Source: Tenacibaculum jejuense (GTDB taxonomy: Bacteria; Bacteroidota; Bacteroidia; Flavobacteriales; Flavobacteriaceae). From it: a stretch of DNA of 64,000 nucleotides. Numbering within the stretch: the stretch's first letter is position 1; each line of letters begins with the position of its first letter. The translations under genes were made by a program, and so were the position numbers. Below the pieces are notes generated by a model. The model was not told the DNA's origin and did no database searches. It saw nothing but the letters and a program-made list of their open reading frames with translations. Below, piece by piece: positions 18,929-28,138 of this stretch. Where the stretch lies: assembly GCF_900198195.1 (NCBI RefSeq), contig NZ_LT899436.1, forward strand, positions 4,120,001-4,184,000, given 5' to 3'.

Positions 18929-20953
18929 TTATATCACTCTACTGAGCTTTTCATACAGTAATTTTTTAAGCTCAATATAATTTACAACCTCTTCTTTAAG
19001 TTCATTTAAATTTTTCAAACTAGAATCATTATCCTCTTCTTCTTGGTGTGCATTCGATATTTCAGAAACCTGTTTCATAATATCTTTTAATTTATTCTCT
19101 ACTAGAGATCTCCTTAAATTTAAAATAACATCAGTTACTAATTTAGGCAACTTTTCATCTTCATCTTTAAGAATTATATCTTTTCTAGCCCAGTCGCTTA
19201 GCTGGTATTTCTCTTCATCCATAAGGATATTGGTAACCAACGTAGAAACATCTGAGTTTTCACTAACAATAAGCTTGTCTATGATGATTTTTTCGTCTTG
19301 ATTGAGCTGATGTATAATTTCATAATAAACCTTTCTAAAAATCTCATTAGAGAACTCTATTTCGTCTTCTTGTAAGTTTAAATATAGTTCGTTAGAAACC
19401 GTATTGATGTATTCTTCTTTTTCTAATATAGGTCGCCCATATTTATCATGAGCATTTACCCAGTTTATAAACTCTACCTCTTTATTTCCATGTAAAAGTA
19501 AAATCTTTATGATCTCTTTTTCATAAATTAAAAGACTATCTATTTTAGATTTTTTAGAGCTTTCCCTTACAGGTTGCATTTGTGGTTTAACAGAAGTTTG
19601 ATTTCTATTTCTTTCTGTTCTGGCTCCACCAACACTTGCGCCTTTATTTATTAATTGTGCTAATTCACTAAATAGTACTTGCTCGGAAATATCCATAATA
19701 CGAGCACATTCTTGCACATACACTTCTCTTTGAATTCCATCTGGAATTTTAGAAATACTCGTAACAATATCTCGTATTAAACCTGCTTTTTTTACAGGAT
19801 CATTCTGAGCGTCTTTAATTAATAAAGATACCTTGAAGTCAATAAAATCTTGTGCACTTTCTTCTAGGTATTTTTTTAACTCTGCATCGGAATGTGATTT
19901 TGCAAAACTGTCTGGATCTTCACCTTCAGGAAAAGTAACTACTTTTACATTCATTCCTTGCTCAAGAATAAGATCGATACCACGTAAAGAAGCTCTAATA
20001 CCAGCAGCATCTCCATCGAAAAGTACTGTAATATTGTTTGTTAATCGATTAACCAATCGAATTTGTTCTGGAGTTAATGCTGTACCAGAAGAAGCCACAA
20101 CATTTTCTATTCCAGACTGATGAAAAGAAATTACATCGGTATATCCTTCTACAAGAAAACAATTGTCTTGTTTCGCGATTTCTTTCTTAGCATGATAAAT
20201 ACCATATAGAATTTTACTCTTATGGTAAATATCACTCTCTGGAGAGTTTAAATATTTAGCAGCTTTTTTATCGTTAGTTAAAATTCTTCCTCCAAAACCA
20301 AGTATTCTCCCAGACATACTATGGATTGGAAACATAACTCTTCCTTTAAATCTATCGAAAGTTCTTACTTTTTCTCCACCATCCTTTACAATGGTTAACC
20401 CGGTAGATTTTAAATACTTTAAATCATAGCCTTTAGCTAAAGCTGCTTTTGTGAAATTATCCCATTCATCTTTACAATAACCTAAATCAAACTTTTGAAT
20501 GGTATCTTCTCTGAAACCACGTTCTTTAAAGTACGAAAGTCCAATTGCCCGACCTTTTTGGGTATTCATTAAAACATCGTGAAAATAATCTTTGGCAAAT
20601 TTTGAAACCAGAAACATGCTTTCCCGTTCATTCATTTGCTCTTTTTGTTCATCACTCTGTTCAGTTTCTTCAATTTCTATATTGTACTTTTTCGCTAACC
20701 AACGAATTGCTTCAGGATAAGTAAAGTGTTCGTGTTCCATTAAAAATGAAATTGAATTCCCTCCTTTTCCAGTACTAAAATCTTTCCATATTTGTTTTAC
20801 AGGTGATACCATAAAAGAAGGTGTTCTTTCATCTGTAAATGGACTTAGTCCTTTGAAATTACTTCCTGCTTTTTTTAATTGTACAAACTCACCTATCACC
20901 TCCTCTACTCGAGCGGATTCAAAAACTTTTTCTATGGTTTGTTGGGTAATCAT
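18929..20953 (-). CDS. dnaG: DNA primase, zinc ligands lost
   Basis: 674 residues. Makes RNA primers at the replication fork. N-terminal CHC2-type domain (residues about 5-100), catalytic core with TOPRIM motifs (LVEGYTDVISFHQ with the catalytic Glu, and FDGDAAGIRA), and a C-terminal DnaB-interacting part (about 450-674). The N-terminal fold is recognisable (GLSPFTDERTPSF, FSTGKGGNS), but the Cys, His, Cys, Cys zinc ligands of E. coli DnaG are replaced. The ATG at 20953 is preceded by TATATTTG. Confidence 0.95.
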   Translation of the reverse strand: MITQQTIEKVFESARVEEVIGEFVQLKKAGSNFKGLSPFTDERTPSFMVSPVKQIWKDFSTGKGGNSISFLMEHEHFTYPEAIRWLAKKYNIEIEETEQSDEQKEQMNERESMFLVSKFAKDYFHDVLMNTQKGRAIGLSYFKERGFREDTIQKFDLGYCKDEWDNFTKAALAKGYDLKYLKSTGLTIVKDGGEKVRTFDRFKGRVMFPIHSMSGRILGFGGRILTNDKKAAKYLNSPESDIYHKSKILYGIYHAKKEIAKQDNCFLVEGYTDVISFHQSGIENVVASSGTALTPEQIRLVNRLTNNITVLFDGDAAGIRASLRGIDLILEQGMNVKVVTFPEGEDPDSFAKSHSDAELKKYLEESAQDFIDFKVSLLIKDAQNDPVKKAGLIRDIVTSISKIPDGIQREVYVQECARIMDISEQVLFSELAQLINKGASVGGARTERNRNQTSVKPQMQPVRESSKKSKIDSLLIYEKEIIKILLLHGNKEVEFINWVNAHDKYGRPILEKEEYINTVSNELYLNLQEDEIEFSNEIFRKVYYEIIHQLNQDEKIIIDKLIVSENSDVSTLVTNILMDEEKYQLSDWARKDIILKDEDEKLPKLVTDVILNLRRSLVENKLKDIMKQVSEISNAHQEEEDNDSSLKNLNELKEEVVNYIELKKLLYEKLSRVI

Positions 20954-20970
20954 TTATAAAAATTGAAGCG

Positions 20971-20978
20971 CAAATATA
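20971..20978 (-). promoter_or_regulatory. -7 promoter element TATATTTG for dnaG
   Basis: Exact TAnnTTTG match on the minus strand, 17 bases before the dnaG ATG. Confidence 0.6.
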
Positions 20979-21083
20979 GTTCTGTTCTTCAATGAAAACT
21001 AATATTTATACTATTCAAATTTAATAAAACCTTATTTAACAAACTTTTTAAACAGTTTAAAAATCAGATTTAAAGACTTTTAA

Positions 21084-21119
21084 CAAAAAAAGCATTGAGT
21101 TTAACTCAATGCTTTTTTT
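21084..21119. terminator. Intrinsic terminator after clpX
   Basis: Stem GCATTGAGTT/AACTCAATGC with almost no loop spacing, flanked by A run and T run on both strands; in the minus direction it follows clpX. Confidence 0.85.
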
Positions 21120-21144
21120 ACTTTATAGAATAGAAAATATTTTT

Positions 21145-22383
21145 CTAAGACGCAGCTTTTAATTTCTGTAGCGCCTTTTTAGTTAGCTTTTCTTCAGCAT
21201 AATCTCTAGTAACTTCAAATTCACTAGTTTCTGAACCAGGTAATTCAAACATAGCATCTGTAAGAATTGCTTCACATAAAGATCTTAAACCTCTAGCTCC
21301 TAGCTTATACTCTACTGCCATATCTACGATATACTGTAATGCATCTTCTGTCATAGAAAACTCTACATCATCCATTGCAAATAATTTCGTGTATTGCTTA
21401 ATAATTGAGTTTTTAGGCTCTGTAAGTATAGCTCTTAATGTTTTAGCATCTAAAGGATTCATATAGCTTAAAACAGGTAAACGACCAATGATTTCTGGAA
21501 TCAATCCAAACGATTTTAAATCTGCTGGAATAATGTATTGTAATAAATTATCCTCATCAATTTTATCTTCATCAATTGAAGCGCTATATCCAACAGCTTG
21601 CATGTTTAATCGCTTACTAATAATTCTGTCTATTCCTGAAAAAGCACCTCCAGCTACAAATAAAATATCTTTTGTATTTACTTGTATAAATTTTTGTTCT
21701 GGATGTTTTCTTCCTCCTTTTGGAGCTACATTTACAATTGCTCCTTCAAGTAGCTTTAACAAGGCTTGCTGCACTCCTTCACCAGAAACGTCTCTAGTAA
21801 TTGATGGATTATCTCCTTTACGAGCAATCTTATCAATTTCATCAATAAAAACAATTCCTCTTTCTGCTTTCTCTACATCATAATCAGCAGCTTGTAATAA
21901 TCTACTTAAGATACTTTCTACATCTTCACCTACATATCCAGCTTGTGTTAATACCGTTGCATCTACTATTGCAAAAGGAACATTTAACATTCTAGCAATT
22001 GTTCTAGCTACCAATGTTTTTCCTGTTCCTGTTTCTCCAACTAATACTATATTAGATTTTTCGATTTCTACTCCATCGTTTGGAGACTTAGACTGTAGTA
22101 ATCTTTTATAATGATTGTATACTGCTACAGACATCGCTTTTTTTGTTTGCTCTTGTCCAACAATATACTCGTCTAAAAAAGATTTTATTTCTATAGGTTT
22201 TTTTAAGATTAGATCATTAGAGAGACTTGTTGTTTTTGCTTCTGCAATCTCCTCCTGCACTATACCGTAAGCTTGTACAATACATCTATCACAGATATGA
22301 GCATCCATACCTGCTATTAATAAATCTGTTTCTGCTTTCTTGCGTCCACAAAACGAACATTCTAAATTTTGATCTTGTGACAT
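21145..22383 (-). CDS. clpX: ATP-dependent Clp protease ATP-binding subunit ClpX
   Basis: 412 residues. AAA+ unfoldase feeding ClpP. N-terminal zinc-binding domain with all four cysteines (CSFC and CDRC), Walker A GETGTGKT, pore loop region GYVGEDV, Walker B IVFIDEIDKI, and sensor 2 GARGLRS. Lies 25 bases after clpP in the same direction, so the two are probably one operon. Its intact zinc domain contrasts with the degenerate ones in DnaG and AccD in this window. Confidence 0.97.
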   Translation of the reverse strand: MSQDQNLECSFCGRKKAETDLLIAGMDAHICDRCIVQAYGIVQEEIAEAKTTSLSNDLILKKPIEIKSFLDEYIVGQEQTKKAMSVAVYNHYKRLLQSKSPNDGVEIEKSNIVLVGETGTGKTLVARTIARMLNVPFAIVDATVLTQAGYVGEDVESILSRLLQAADYDVEKAERGIVFIDEIDKIARKGDNPSITRDVSGEGVQQALLKLLEGAIVNVAPKGGRKHPEQKFIQVNTKDILFVAGGAFSGIDRIISKRLNMQAVGYSASIDEDKIDEDNLLQYIIPADLKSFGLIPEIIGRLPVLSYMNPLDAKTLRAILTEPKNSIIKQYTKLFAMDDVEFSMTEDALQYIVDMAVEYKLGARGLRSLCEAILTDAMFELPGSETSEFEVTRDYAEEKLTKKALQKLKAAS

Positions 22384-22408
22384 ATTTTATTTTCTATTTT
22401 AGCTTAGC

Positions 22409-23068
22409 TTATTTTCTGCTAAGTACTTCATCTATCATTCCGTATTCTTTCGCTTCGTCTGCTTTCATCCAATAATCACGATCAGAATCTTCATGAACTT
22501 TATCAAAAGGTTGGCCTGAATGGTTAGAAATAATATTGTAAAGTTCTGTTTTTAACTTTCCTATTTCTTTTACTGTAATCTCCATATCAGAAGCTTGACC
22601 TTGAGCTCCTCCTAAAGGTTGGTGAATCATTATTCTTGAATGAGGTAACGCAGAACGTTTACCTTTCTCTCCTGCACACATTAAAACTGCTCCCATAGAA
22701 GCTGCCATACCGGTACAAATTGTAGCTACATCTGGCTTAATAAATTGCATTGTATCATAAATTCCTAAACCAGCATAAACTCCTCCTCCTGGAGAATTTA
22801 TGTATATTGAAATATCTTTGTTTGAATCTACACTTTCTAAGAATAATAACTGTGCTTGAATCACATTTGCAATTTGATCATTTATTCCTGTTCCTAAGAA
22901 AATAATACGATCCATCATTAAACGTGAAAAAACGTCCATTTGTGCAACATTTAATTGACGCTCTTCAATGATATATGGAGTTAAACTACTTGTGATTTTA
23001 TTGTAATAGGCACTACTGATACCGTGGTGTTTAGTAGCATACTTTTCAAATTCTTTTCCGTAATCCAT
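22409..23068 (-). CDS. clpP: ATP-dependent Clp protease proteolytic subunit ClpP
   Basis: 219 residues. Serine protease forming the 14-mer chamber with ClpX. Catalytic Ser in TGMAASMGAVL, His in RIMIHQPLGGAQG, and Asp in DSDRDYWM. A propeptide-like N-terminus of about 20 residues is present. First gene of clpP-clpX. The trigger factor gene, which often precedes clpP, is absent; instead a TPR histidine kinase gene lies upstream on the same strand. Confidence 0.97.
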   Translation of the reverse strand: MDYGKEFEKYATKHHGISSAYYNKITSSLTPYIIEERQLNVAQMDVFSRLMMDRIIFLGTGINDQIANVIQAQLLFLESVDSNKDISIYINSPGGGVYAGLGIYDTMQFIKPDVATICTGMAASMGAVLMCAGEKGKRSALPHSRIMIHQPLGGAQGQASDMEITVKEIGKLKTELYNIISNHSGQPFDKVHEDSDRDYWMKADEAKEYGMIDEVLSRK

Positions 23069-23171
23069 TATATAAGATTTGTTTTAAAGTTACAAACGTT
23101 AAAGATACAAAGATTTTTTTGTTAAAAAACAGTTTATCTCTTTATTAAACAATGAAATGAAAAACAGAAAA

Positions 23172-25118
23172 TTATACTACTTCTTGTACAATATAAATGT
23201 CTTTATCGAATGTAATTCTAAATAAACTACCTCTTTTTGGATGCGAATCTATAATCTGATTTCCAGACAATTGCTCTACTCTATCCTTAATGTTTTTTAA
23301 CCCAATTCCTTTTTCTACTGTATTAACATCAAATCCTTTTCCGTCGTCTTCGTAAGTTAAATAAATTTTATCTTCTACAATTTCTAAATTGATATCTATT
23401 GAAGTTGCATTTGCATGCTTAATTGTATTGGAAATCAATTCTTGAAGTATCGCAAAAATTTCACTTTGCAGGTATTTATCTATGTTATTTATAATCTCTG
23501 TATCTGACGCTGTAAAATTGATATTTAAATCAGAAATTTTATCAATATTACTAATATATTCATTCAATACTTCTGAATAATCATTCTGTCTTATTTTTCT
23601 AGGCAACAGATTGTGTGACAATTCTCTTACTTGCTCATAAGTATCACTAAGATCATTTTTAATTTTTTGAAGTTTTTTTGAATCTTCAGACAAGTCTTCA
23701 AACTGCAATTTTATTGCTGCCATATTATTTCCTATGGAATCATGTAAACCTTTTGCTAATCTTTTTCGCTCTGCATCTTGACCTTCAATAGCTGCTTTAA
23801 CCAATTCTAATTCTTGCTTTTTCATTAAGTTTTTTACTTTCTGATAATTAAAAGCTTCTTGAGTTTCATTTAGAATCTTCTGAGTTTTTAAACGTTGAAA
23901 ATAAAATCTTAAGAGCATTAAAATTGCTATTATAATCAAAATCGAAGTTCCTAAAATAATGTTTCTAATCATAGCTTGTTGAGCTATTTCTTGATCCTTA
24001 AATTCTTGCTCTTTTCTCAGTAAAACTATTTCTTTTTCCTTTTCTAAAGTTTCGAATTTAACTTCTAATTCATTTATCTCTTTTTCTCGCTGTAACTTAT
24101 TTATTGAATCTTTAAGAGTGATATATTTTTCAGAATACTGAAACGCTTCTTGGTATAACTTTTCTCCCTCTTTTATTTTTCGTAGAAAACCATAAGAATC
24201 TAATTCATCTTTTAAATTACCTTTCTTTTTATAATCTTCTAAGAGAGGAATCAATAGACTTTCAGCTTTTTTATAATTTCCATTTTTAACATAAACTTCA
24301 ATTAAATATTCGTTAGCTTGTCTTTCTTGATTGTAATACCCTAATTTTTTACTTTCACTAATAATATTTTTTAATTCATTTATACCTTCTGTCTCTTTCC
24401 CAATTTTCAGTAAGTTGTGTGCTATATTAAGTTTTAAAGTTAATTCAAAATATAAATTACCTTTTAACTGTGATAAAGCTTTATGATAATATTCGTTGGA
24501 CTTTTTATAATCTTTAAAAGCTGTTGCATATATATTCCCTATAGAAGAATTACACATCATTTTCACTCTATCTTGCGGACTTTTTGATCCTTTTTCATAG
24601 AATTCTAAAGCTTTTTCATGTTCTCGATTCATATAGTATAAATTCCCTAAGTTTACTATAAAACCGTAATAATTATTCATGTCGCCCCATTCCTCTGCTT
24701 TTTGAATTCCATCTATATAGAGTTTTTTAGCTTTATCTATTATTCCTTTAGCAAAGTAGCCTGTTGCTAAATTCATACTTCCCATAATGTATCGCTTTCT
24801 CTTAATTGAATCAGTAGAGAAATTCTTGTATGTTAATGTTTTTTCTGCATAATAAATTGCTGAATCTAGACTACGCATTTTAGAAAAATAAGAAGAAATT
24901 AAACTTGTAGCCAAAGATTTTCCTGAATCAGAATTTCCTTCTTTCATCAATTTTAAAGCTTTTGTATACGCTTCTTTTTCTTTACTTTCTTTAAAAAAAA
25001 GATTACTTATCTCATTCATAGACTTTCTATCTTTTTCTTCTAGAAGTTTCAAATCTGTATTTTGAGAGAAACTAGTCCAAACACTTAAAAAAGTTATTAT
25101 TAGGGATATTTTTTTCAT
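23172..25118 (-). CDS. Membrane TPR sensor histidine kinase, NarL-partner type
   Basis: 648 residues. Sec signal peptide (to TSFSQ), an extracytoplasmic array of tetratricopeptide repeats (about 30-350), a membrane helix (about 385-405), coiled-coil, a HisKA_3 dimerisation domain with the phospho-acceptor His in KGLHDSIGNNMAA (about 460), and a HATPase (ELISNTIKHAN, YEDDGKGFD, KGIGLKNIKDRV). It should phosphorylate a NarL-type regulator; the one at 25541, upstream on the same strand, is the obvious partner. Topology puts the TPRs in the periplasm, so the signal is probably a protein or peptide. No clear promoter; the 422-base gap upstream is described separately. Confidence 0.92.
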   Translation of the reverse strand: MKKISLIITFLSVWTSFSQNTDLKLLEEKDRKSMNEISNLFFKESKEKEAYTKALKLMKEGNSDSGKSLATSLISSYFSKMRSLDSAIYYAEKTLTYKNFSTDSIKRKRYIMGSMNLATGYFAKGIIDKAKKLYIDGIQKAEEWGDMNNYYGFIVNLGNLYYMNREHEKALEFYEKGSKSPQDRVKMMCNSSIGNIYATAFKDYKKSNEYYHKALSQLKGNLYFELTLKLNIAHNLLKIGKETEGINELKNIISESKKLGYYNQERQANEYLIEVYVKNGNYKKAESLLIPLLEDYKKKGNLKDELDSYGFLRKIKEGEKLYQEAFQYSEKYITLKDSINKLQREKEINELEVKFETLEKEKEIVLLRKEQEFKDQEIAQQAMIRNIILGTSILIIIAILMLLRFYFQRLKTQKILNETQEAFNYQKVKNLMKKQELELVKAAIEGQDAERKRLAKGLHDSIGNNMAAIKLQFEDLSEDSKKLQKIKNDLSDTYEQVRELSHNLLPRKIRQNDYSEVLNEYISNIDKISDLNINFTASDTEIINNIDKYLQSEIFAILQELISNTIKHANATSIDINLEIVEDKIYLTYEDDGKGFDVNTVEKGIGLKNIKDRVEQLSGNQIIDSHPKRGSLFRITFDKDIYIVQEVV

Positions 25119-25540
25119 AATTATTCATTAACAGCTCTAGCGCAGATAAAAAACGTAAAAAAACTTTATTTAACATGTATTATTATGTTATTAAAAGATA
25201 TTTTTTCGACAAAAATTGATTTTTACCACTAAAAAATATTCTTCTTTATCAAATTTCACTGTTTTCAGGGATGTAAAGTTTTTTATTCCTCTGTAATTTT
25301 ATTCTCGTTAAGAGTAATCCTCCAGTAAACAAAAAGCTTTTTATTCTTAAAAAGAGATACATTCTAAGCATGAAATACAATATAACGAGGGGAATAACGG
25401 GAACAAATAAAATCGTTGTGGTGTAAATGGAGAAGTACAGATTGTATGAAAATTACATGAAATTGTATGGGCAATAATAAATGTCCATACAAATGATGGT
25501 AATCGTATTAATTAAGAGGAAAAAATAAAGTCAAATACTT
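25119..25540. other. 422-base gap between the response regulator and TPR kinase genes
   Basis: No convincing gene. It holds a hairpin without T run at 25463-25492 (TTGTATGGGCA with TGTCCATACAA, one G-U pair), and a further direct copy of ATTGTATG at 25441, so three copies of the TTGTATG word in two orientations. A minus-strand frame 25249-25371 (40 codons, ATG at 25371) continues open further upstream and encodes a hydrophobic segment; two plus-strand ORFs of 18 and 16 codons are too short to judge. It may hold the kinase promoter. Confidence 0.4.
25463..25492. repeat. Inverted repeat TTGTATGGGCA ... TGTCCATACAA
   Basis: Eleven-base arms (one G-U), 8-base loop, no T run on either side, so not a typical terminator. 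With the direct copy of ATTGTATG 21 bases upstream it could be an operator or structured leader for the kinase gene. Confidence 0.5.
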
Positions 25541-26182
25541 TTACTCTATGTATTTCATTTTAATAGCATAACGTGTTAAACCTGCTAAATTTCTTACTCC
25601 TAGCTTTGAAATTAATGTTTTTCTATAGCTTTCTATGGTATGTTTACTTAAAAAAAGTTGATCTGCTATTTCTTGAGTTGTGTGTTCTTTAGCTATAAGA
25701 GTAATTACATCTATTTCTCTTTTTGTTAATTGTATTTTATTTTTTTCTTCTTCTTGTTTTTTCTTAAAATAAACATCTTTAATGGTTCTAGAAAAAAACT
25801 TCTTTCCAGATAAAATGGAATTTAGAGCTTCTATTAACTCTCTTTTAGTCGCACTTTTAGAAAGATAACCATCAACATTATATTGTATTAATTCTTCAAT
25901 CATTTCAGCATTAGTATGCATACTTACTATTAATACTTTTATTTTAGGAAATTTATCTTTGACTAGTTTGGTAAGTTCAATTCCTGTAATTTCTGGCATT
26001 GAAATATCTGAAATAATTAAATCAATGTCTTTTTCAGAGTTAATTTCTAAATATTTAAGAATCTCATTCCCATTTTTCACTCCAAATACAACATTAAATT
26101 CTTCTTCAGTTTCTAGCATCCCTTGAAGGCCTTCTCTGAACATAGAATGATCATCTACAATTATTAAATTAAATTTTCTCAT
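25541..26182 (-). CDS. NarL/LuxR-family response regulator
   Basis: 213 residues. Receiver with acidic D10-D11, phospho-acceptor D59 in LIISDISMP, and switch residues in VLIVSMHTN and GYLSKSA. C-terminal LuxR-type HTH (LTKREIDVITLIAKEHTTQEIADQLFLSKHTIESYRKT, only part quoted by feature: TKREIDV and HTIESYRK). Likely partner of the TPR kinase at 23172, which lies downstream on the same strand. The leader region upstream (26183-26465) contains a predicted RNA gene that terminates 88 bases before this ATG, so readthrough could contribute to expression. Confidence 0.93.
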   Translation of the reverse strand: MRKFNLIIVDDHSMFREGLQGMLETEEEFNVVFGVKNGNEILKYLEINSEKDIDLIISDISMPEITGIELTKLVKDKFPKIKVLIVSMHTNAEMIEELIQYNVDGYLSKSATKRELIEALNSILSGKKFFSRTIKDVYFKKKQEEEKNKIQLTKREIDVITLIAKEHTTQEIADQLFLSKHTIESYRKTLISKLGVRNLAGLTRYAIKMKYIE

Positions 26183-26269
26183 TAGGTTTATTATAGGGAG
26201 TTATTTAACAAAAGAGACTCTAAAAGTATTATATTTTTTTTAAGAACTAATTTTTAATGTATCATTTTA

Positions 26270-26305
26270 AACAAAAAAAACCAGCATTTAAATGCTGGTT
26301 TTTAC
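26270..26305 (-). terminator. Terminator of predicted RNA copy 2
   Basis: Perfect palindromic stem AACCAGCATTT/AAATGCTGGTT followed on the minus strand by eight T (26280-26273). Confidence 0.85.
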
Positions 26306-26397
26306 TAACTACTTAATTAGGGTAATTTATTCAAATTAAATTAGGGATTATTAAAATGGTGGAAAACCACCCCCGCGTAGTGTTTGAAAACTCTTCA
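26274..26397 (-). ncRNA. Predicted structured small RNA, copy 2
   Basis: About 124 nt, from roughly 6 bases after the TACTTTTG box to the T run of the terminator. Core 26320-26357 is nearly identical to copy 1 (one base shorter). Pairing: CTAC (26380-26377) with GTAG (26312-26309), and GGGTGGTTT (26372-26364) with AAATTACCC (26328-26320), two G-U pairs included. A competing local hairpin GGTGG-TTTT-CCACC (26371-26358) uses the same 5' arm. No start codon and stops in all frames of the core, so noncoding. Family not recognised; expression is inferred. Confidence 0.6.
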
Positions 26398-26402
26398 CAG
26401 TT

Positions 26403-26410
26403 CAAAAGTA
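26403..26410 (-). promoter_or_regulatory. -7 promoter element TACTTTTG for predicted RNA copy 2
   Basis: Exact TAnnTTTG match on the minus strand; a TTTG lies 22 bases further upstream, acceptable as -33 element. Confidence 0.65.
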
Positions 26411-26443
26411 AATCAAGTACCCAAAAAACACCCAAAAAAAAGA

Positions 26444-26458
26444 GTGATAAAAAGTGAC
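26444..26458 (-). promoter_or_regulatory. Shared upstream element GTCACTTTTTATCAC (copy 2)
   Basis: Fifteen-base element that matches the one at 28272 at 13 of 15 positions and sits 33 bases before the -7 box (32 bases in copy 1), just after the stop codon of the upstream gene. Form GTCAC-T5-[GA]T[TC]AC, an imperfect inverted repeat. Position fits an activator site. Confidence 0.5.
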
Positions 26459-26465
26459 ATATATG

Positions 26466-28097
26466 TTAAAGGTTCTGAATAAACCACTCTAACTCTTGAT
26501 TTTTAGGTACTTTCATTTTTTTTCTGATTCTATATCTCAAAGACTTTATTGAGTCGATACTTGAATTTCTTATGGATGCAATTTCTTTAATCGACAGGTT
26601 TAATCGTAAAAAAGTACACACCTCTCGCTCTGTTTTTGTGAGTTCAGGATATTTATTAATAATAAATTGATCAAAACCTTGATTCACTTCATTAATTTTC
26701 TCCTGTAGTGATGATAATTTATTTTCTGTATTGATTTGATTCTGCAATTTTAACAATAATACATTCGCATAATTCTTAACTTCATCTGAACTCGAATCGT
26801 CTTTATCTCCTTTTATTTGTTTCGACAAATGTTTTATAAACTCAAGACGCATTGTGTTATCTGCTATTAATCCTCTTAATTCAGATTCTGATACTTTTAT
26901 TTTTTGCGCTAATATTTCCTTTTTTAATTTTTCTTTTTCAAATTTATCTTCAATTCTTTTAGATCTAGCCTTGTGATCTCTCCATAACAAGAAACCAATA
27001 ATTATGAAGAAGAAAAGAATTAAAACTGTAGTTACTACGTATGATCTTAATTTTATTTCTTTTTTATTCGCTAAAATTTCCAAATCTCGTTTTTTAACTT
27101 CGAAATCTCGCTTTAACTCAAGTTCTTTAATCTGTCTTTGTTTTTTTAAATTGAAAATTGAATCTGAATATTTTTTATAATATACTTGGTATTGGTATGC
27201 TTCTTCGTAATTCTTTAATTTATAAAGAATCTTACTTTTAATATCTGAAACTTTAGATAATCTGTATTTAAAACCTTCATCTTTTGCTATTACCTCTGAA
27301 GAATCTAAATATGCCAAAGACTTCTTATATTCTTTGAGTTTATAATAAGAATAGCCAATATTAAAATATGTAATACCTACATTTCTTTTACTGTGATTTT
27401 TTTTTATAAAATCTATATTATTCAAGTGAACTTCTAAAGATTTATCGTAACGATTCTGAAAAGCGTACAAAATAGCCCTATCGTTATTCACGTTACTTAG
27501 TCTTAATTCATTTTTTGTTCTACGAAAAATTTTTAGTGCCTTGTCGTAATAAAAAAGTGAAGAATCTATTTTTCTTAGTCTTCTGAAAGACCCAGCCATA
27601 CTTGTATAACATCTTCCTGTTAGTGTAGAATCATTGATCTTTAAGGCTAAATCAACTGCAAATCTGTAATTTTCAATAGCACGTTTATTCTCATTCAAAT
27701 ATTTATAAACTCTTCCCTCTCTTAGATATAAATCTGCAACACTAGCTGTATCTTTTAATGCTTCAAAGACTTTTTTAGCATCCATATAGTACATTAAACT
27801 TTCAGTGTAGTCGCCTGTTCTATACGTAACACTTCCTAGGTAACGTAAAACTTTAGCATAATTTACTTTATCGTCTTTTAATACTAAATCTTCTGCTTCT
27901 TTAAAATATAATTTGGATTGTAATACATCTTTTTCTAGGAAATAGTCTCCTTTTTTCATCAAAAAATTCAACTTTTTGTCATAACTATTTAAAGAATCTA
28001 AGCTTTTTAAAATTTTTTGCCGTACAGAATCTTTTTTTTGAGCTAAAGAAGTAATACTTCCAATAAGAAAAGCTATTATGAGGTATTGTTTAATCAT
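26466..28097 (-). CDS. Membrane TPR one-component regulator with LuxR-type HTH (paralogue B)
   Basis: 543 residues. Sec signal peptide (to TSLAQ), periplasmic TPR array (about 40-330), membrane helix (about 352-371), coiled-coil (about 375-470), and a C-terminal LuxR-like HTH (about 485-543, TKTEREVCTFLRLNLSIKEI). It has no receiver or kinase domain, so it is read as a membrane-bound one-component transcription factor. Its last 171 residues are identical to paralogue A at 148 positions, while the TPR halves differ far more. The ATG lies 10 bases after the T run of a terminator belonging to RNA copy 1. Confidence 0.88.
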   Translation of the reverse strand: MIKQYLIIAFLIGSITSLAQKKDSVRQKILKSLDSLNSYDKKLNFLMKKGDYFLEKDVLQSKLYFKEAEDLVLKDDKVNYAKVLRYLGSVTYRTGDYTESLMYYMDAKKVFEALKDTASVADLYLREGRVYKYLNENKRAIENYRFAVDLALKINDSTLTGRCYTSMAGSFRRLRKIDSSLFYYDKALKIFRRTKNELRLSNVNNDRAILYAFQNRYDKSLEVHLNNIDFIKKNHSKRNVGITYFNIGYSYYKLKEYKKSLAYLDSSEVIAKDEGFKYRLSKVSDIKSKILYKLKNYEEAYQYQVYYKKYSDSIFNLKKQRQIKELELKRDFEVKKRDLEILANKKEIKLRSYVVTTVLILFFFIIIGFLLWRDHKARSKRIEDKFEKEKLKKEILAQKIKVSESELRGLIADNTMRLEFIKHLSKQIKGDKDDSSSDEVKNYANVLLLKLQNQINTENKLSSLQEKINEVNQGFDQFIINKYPELTKTEREVCTFLRLNLSIKEIASIRNSSIDSIKSLRYRIRKKMKVPKNQELEWFIQNL

Positions 28098-28103
28098 GCA
28101 TTA

Positions 28104-28138
28104 AATTAAAAAAAAAACCAGCAATATTATTGCTGGTG
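28104..28138 (-). terminator. Terminator of predicted RNA copy 1
   Basis: Perfect stem ACCAGCAATA/TATTGCTGGT followed on the minus strand by ten T (28117-28108). There is no T run on the plus-strand side, so it is directional. It ends just before the ATG of paralogue B. Confidence 0.88.

Noticed and set aside
25370..25475. Two plus-strand ORFs of 18 and 16 codons
   Set aside because: Too short, no family, no conserved promoter; noted under the gap entry only.
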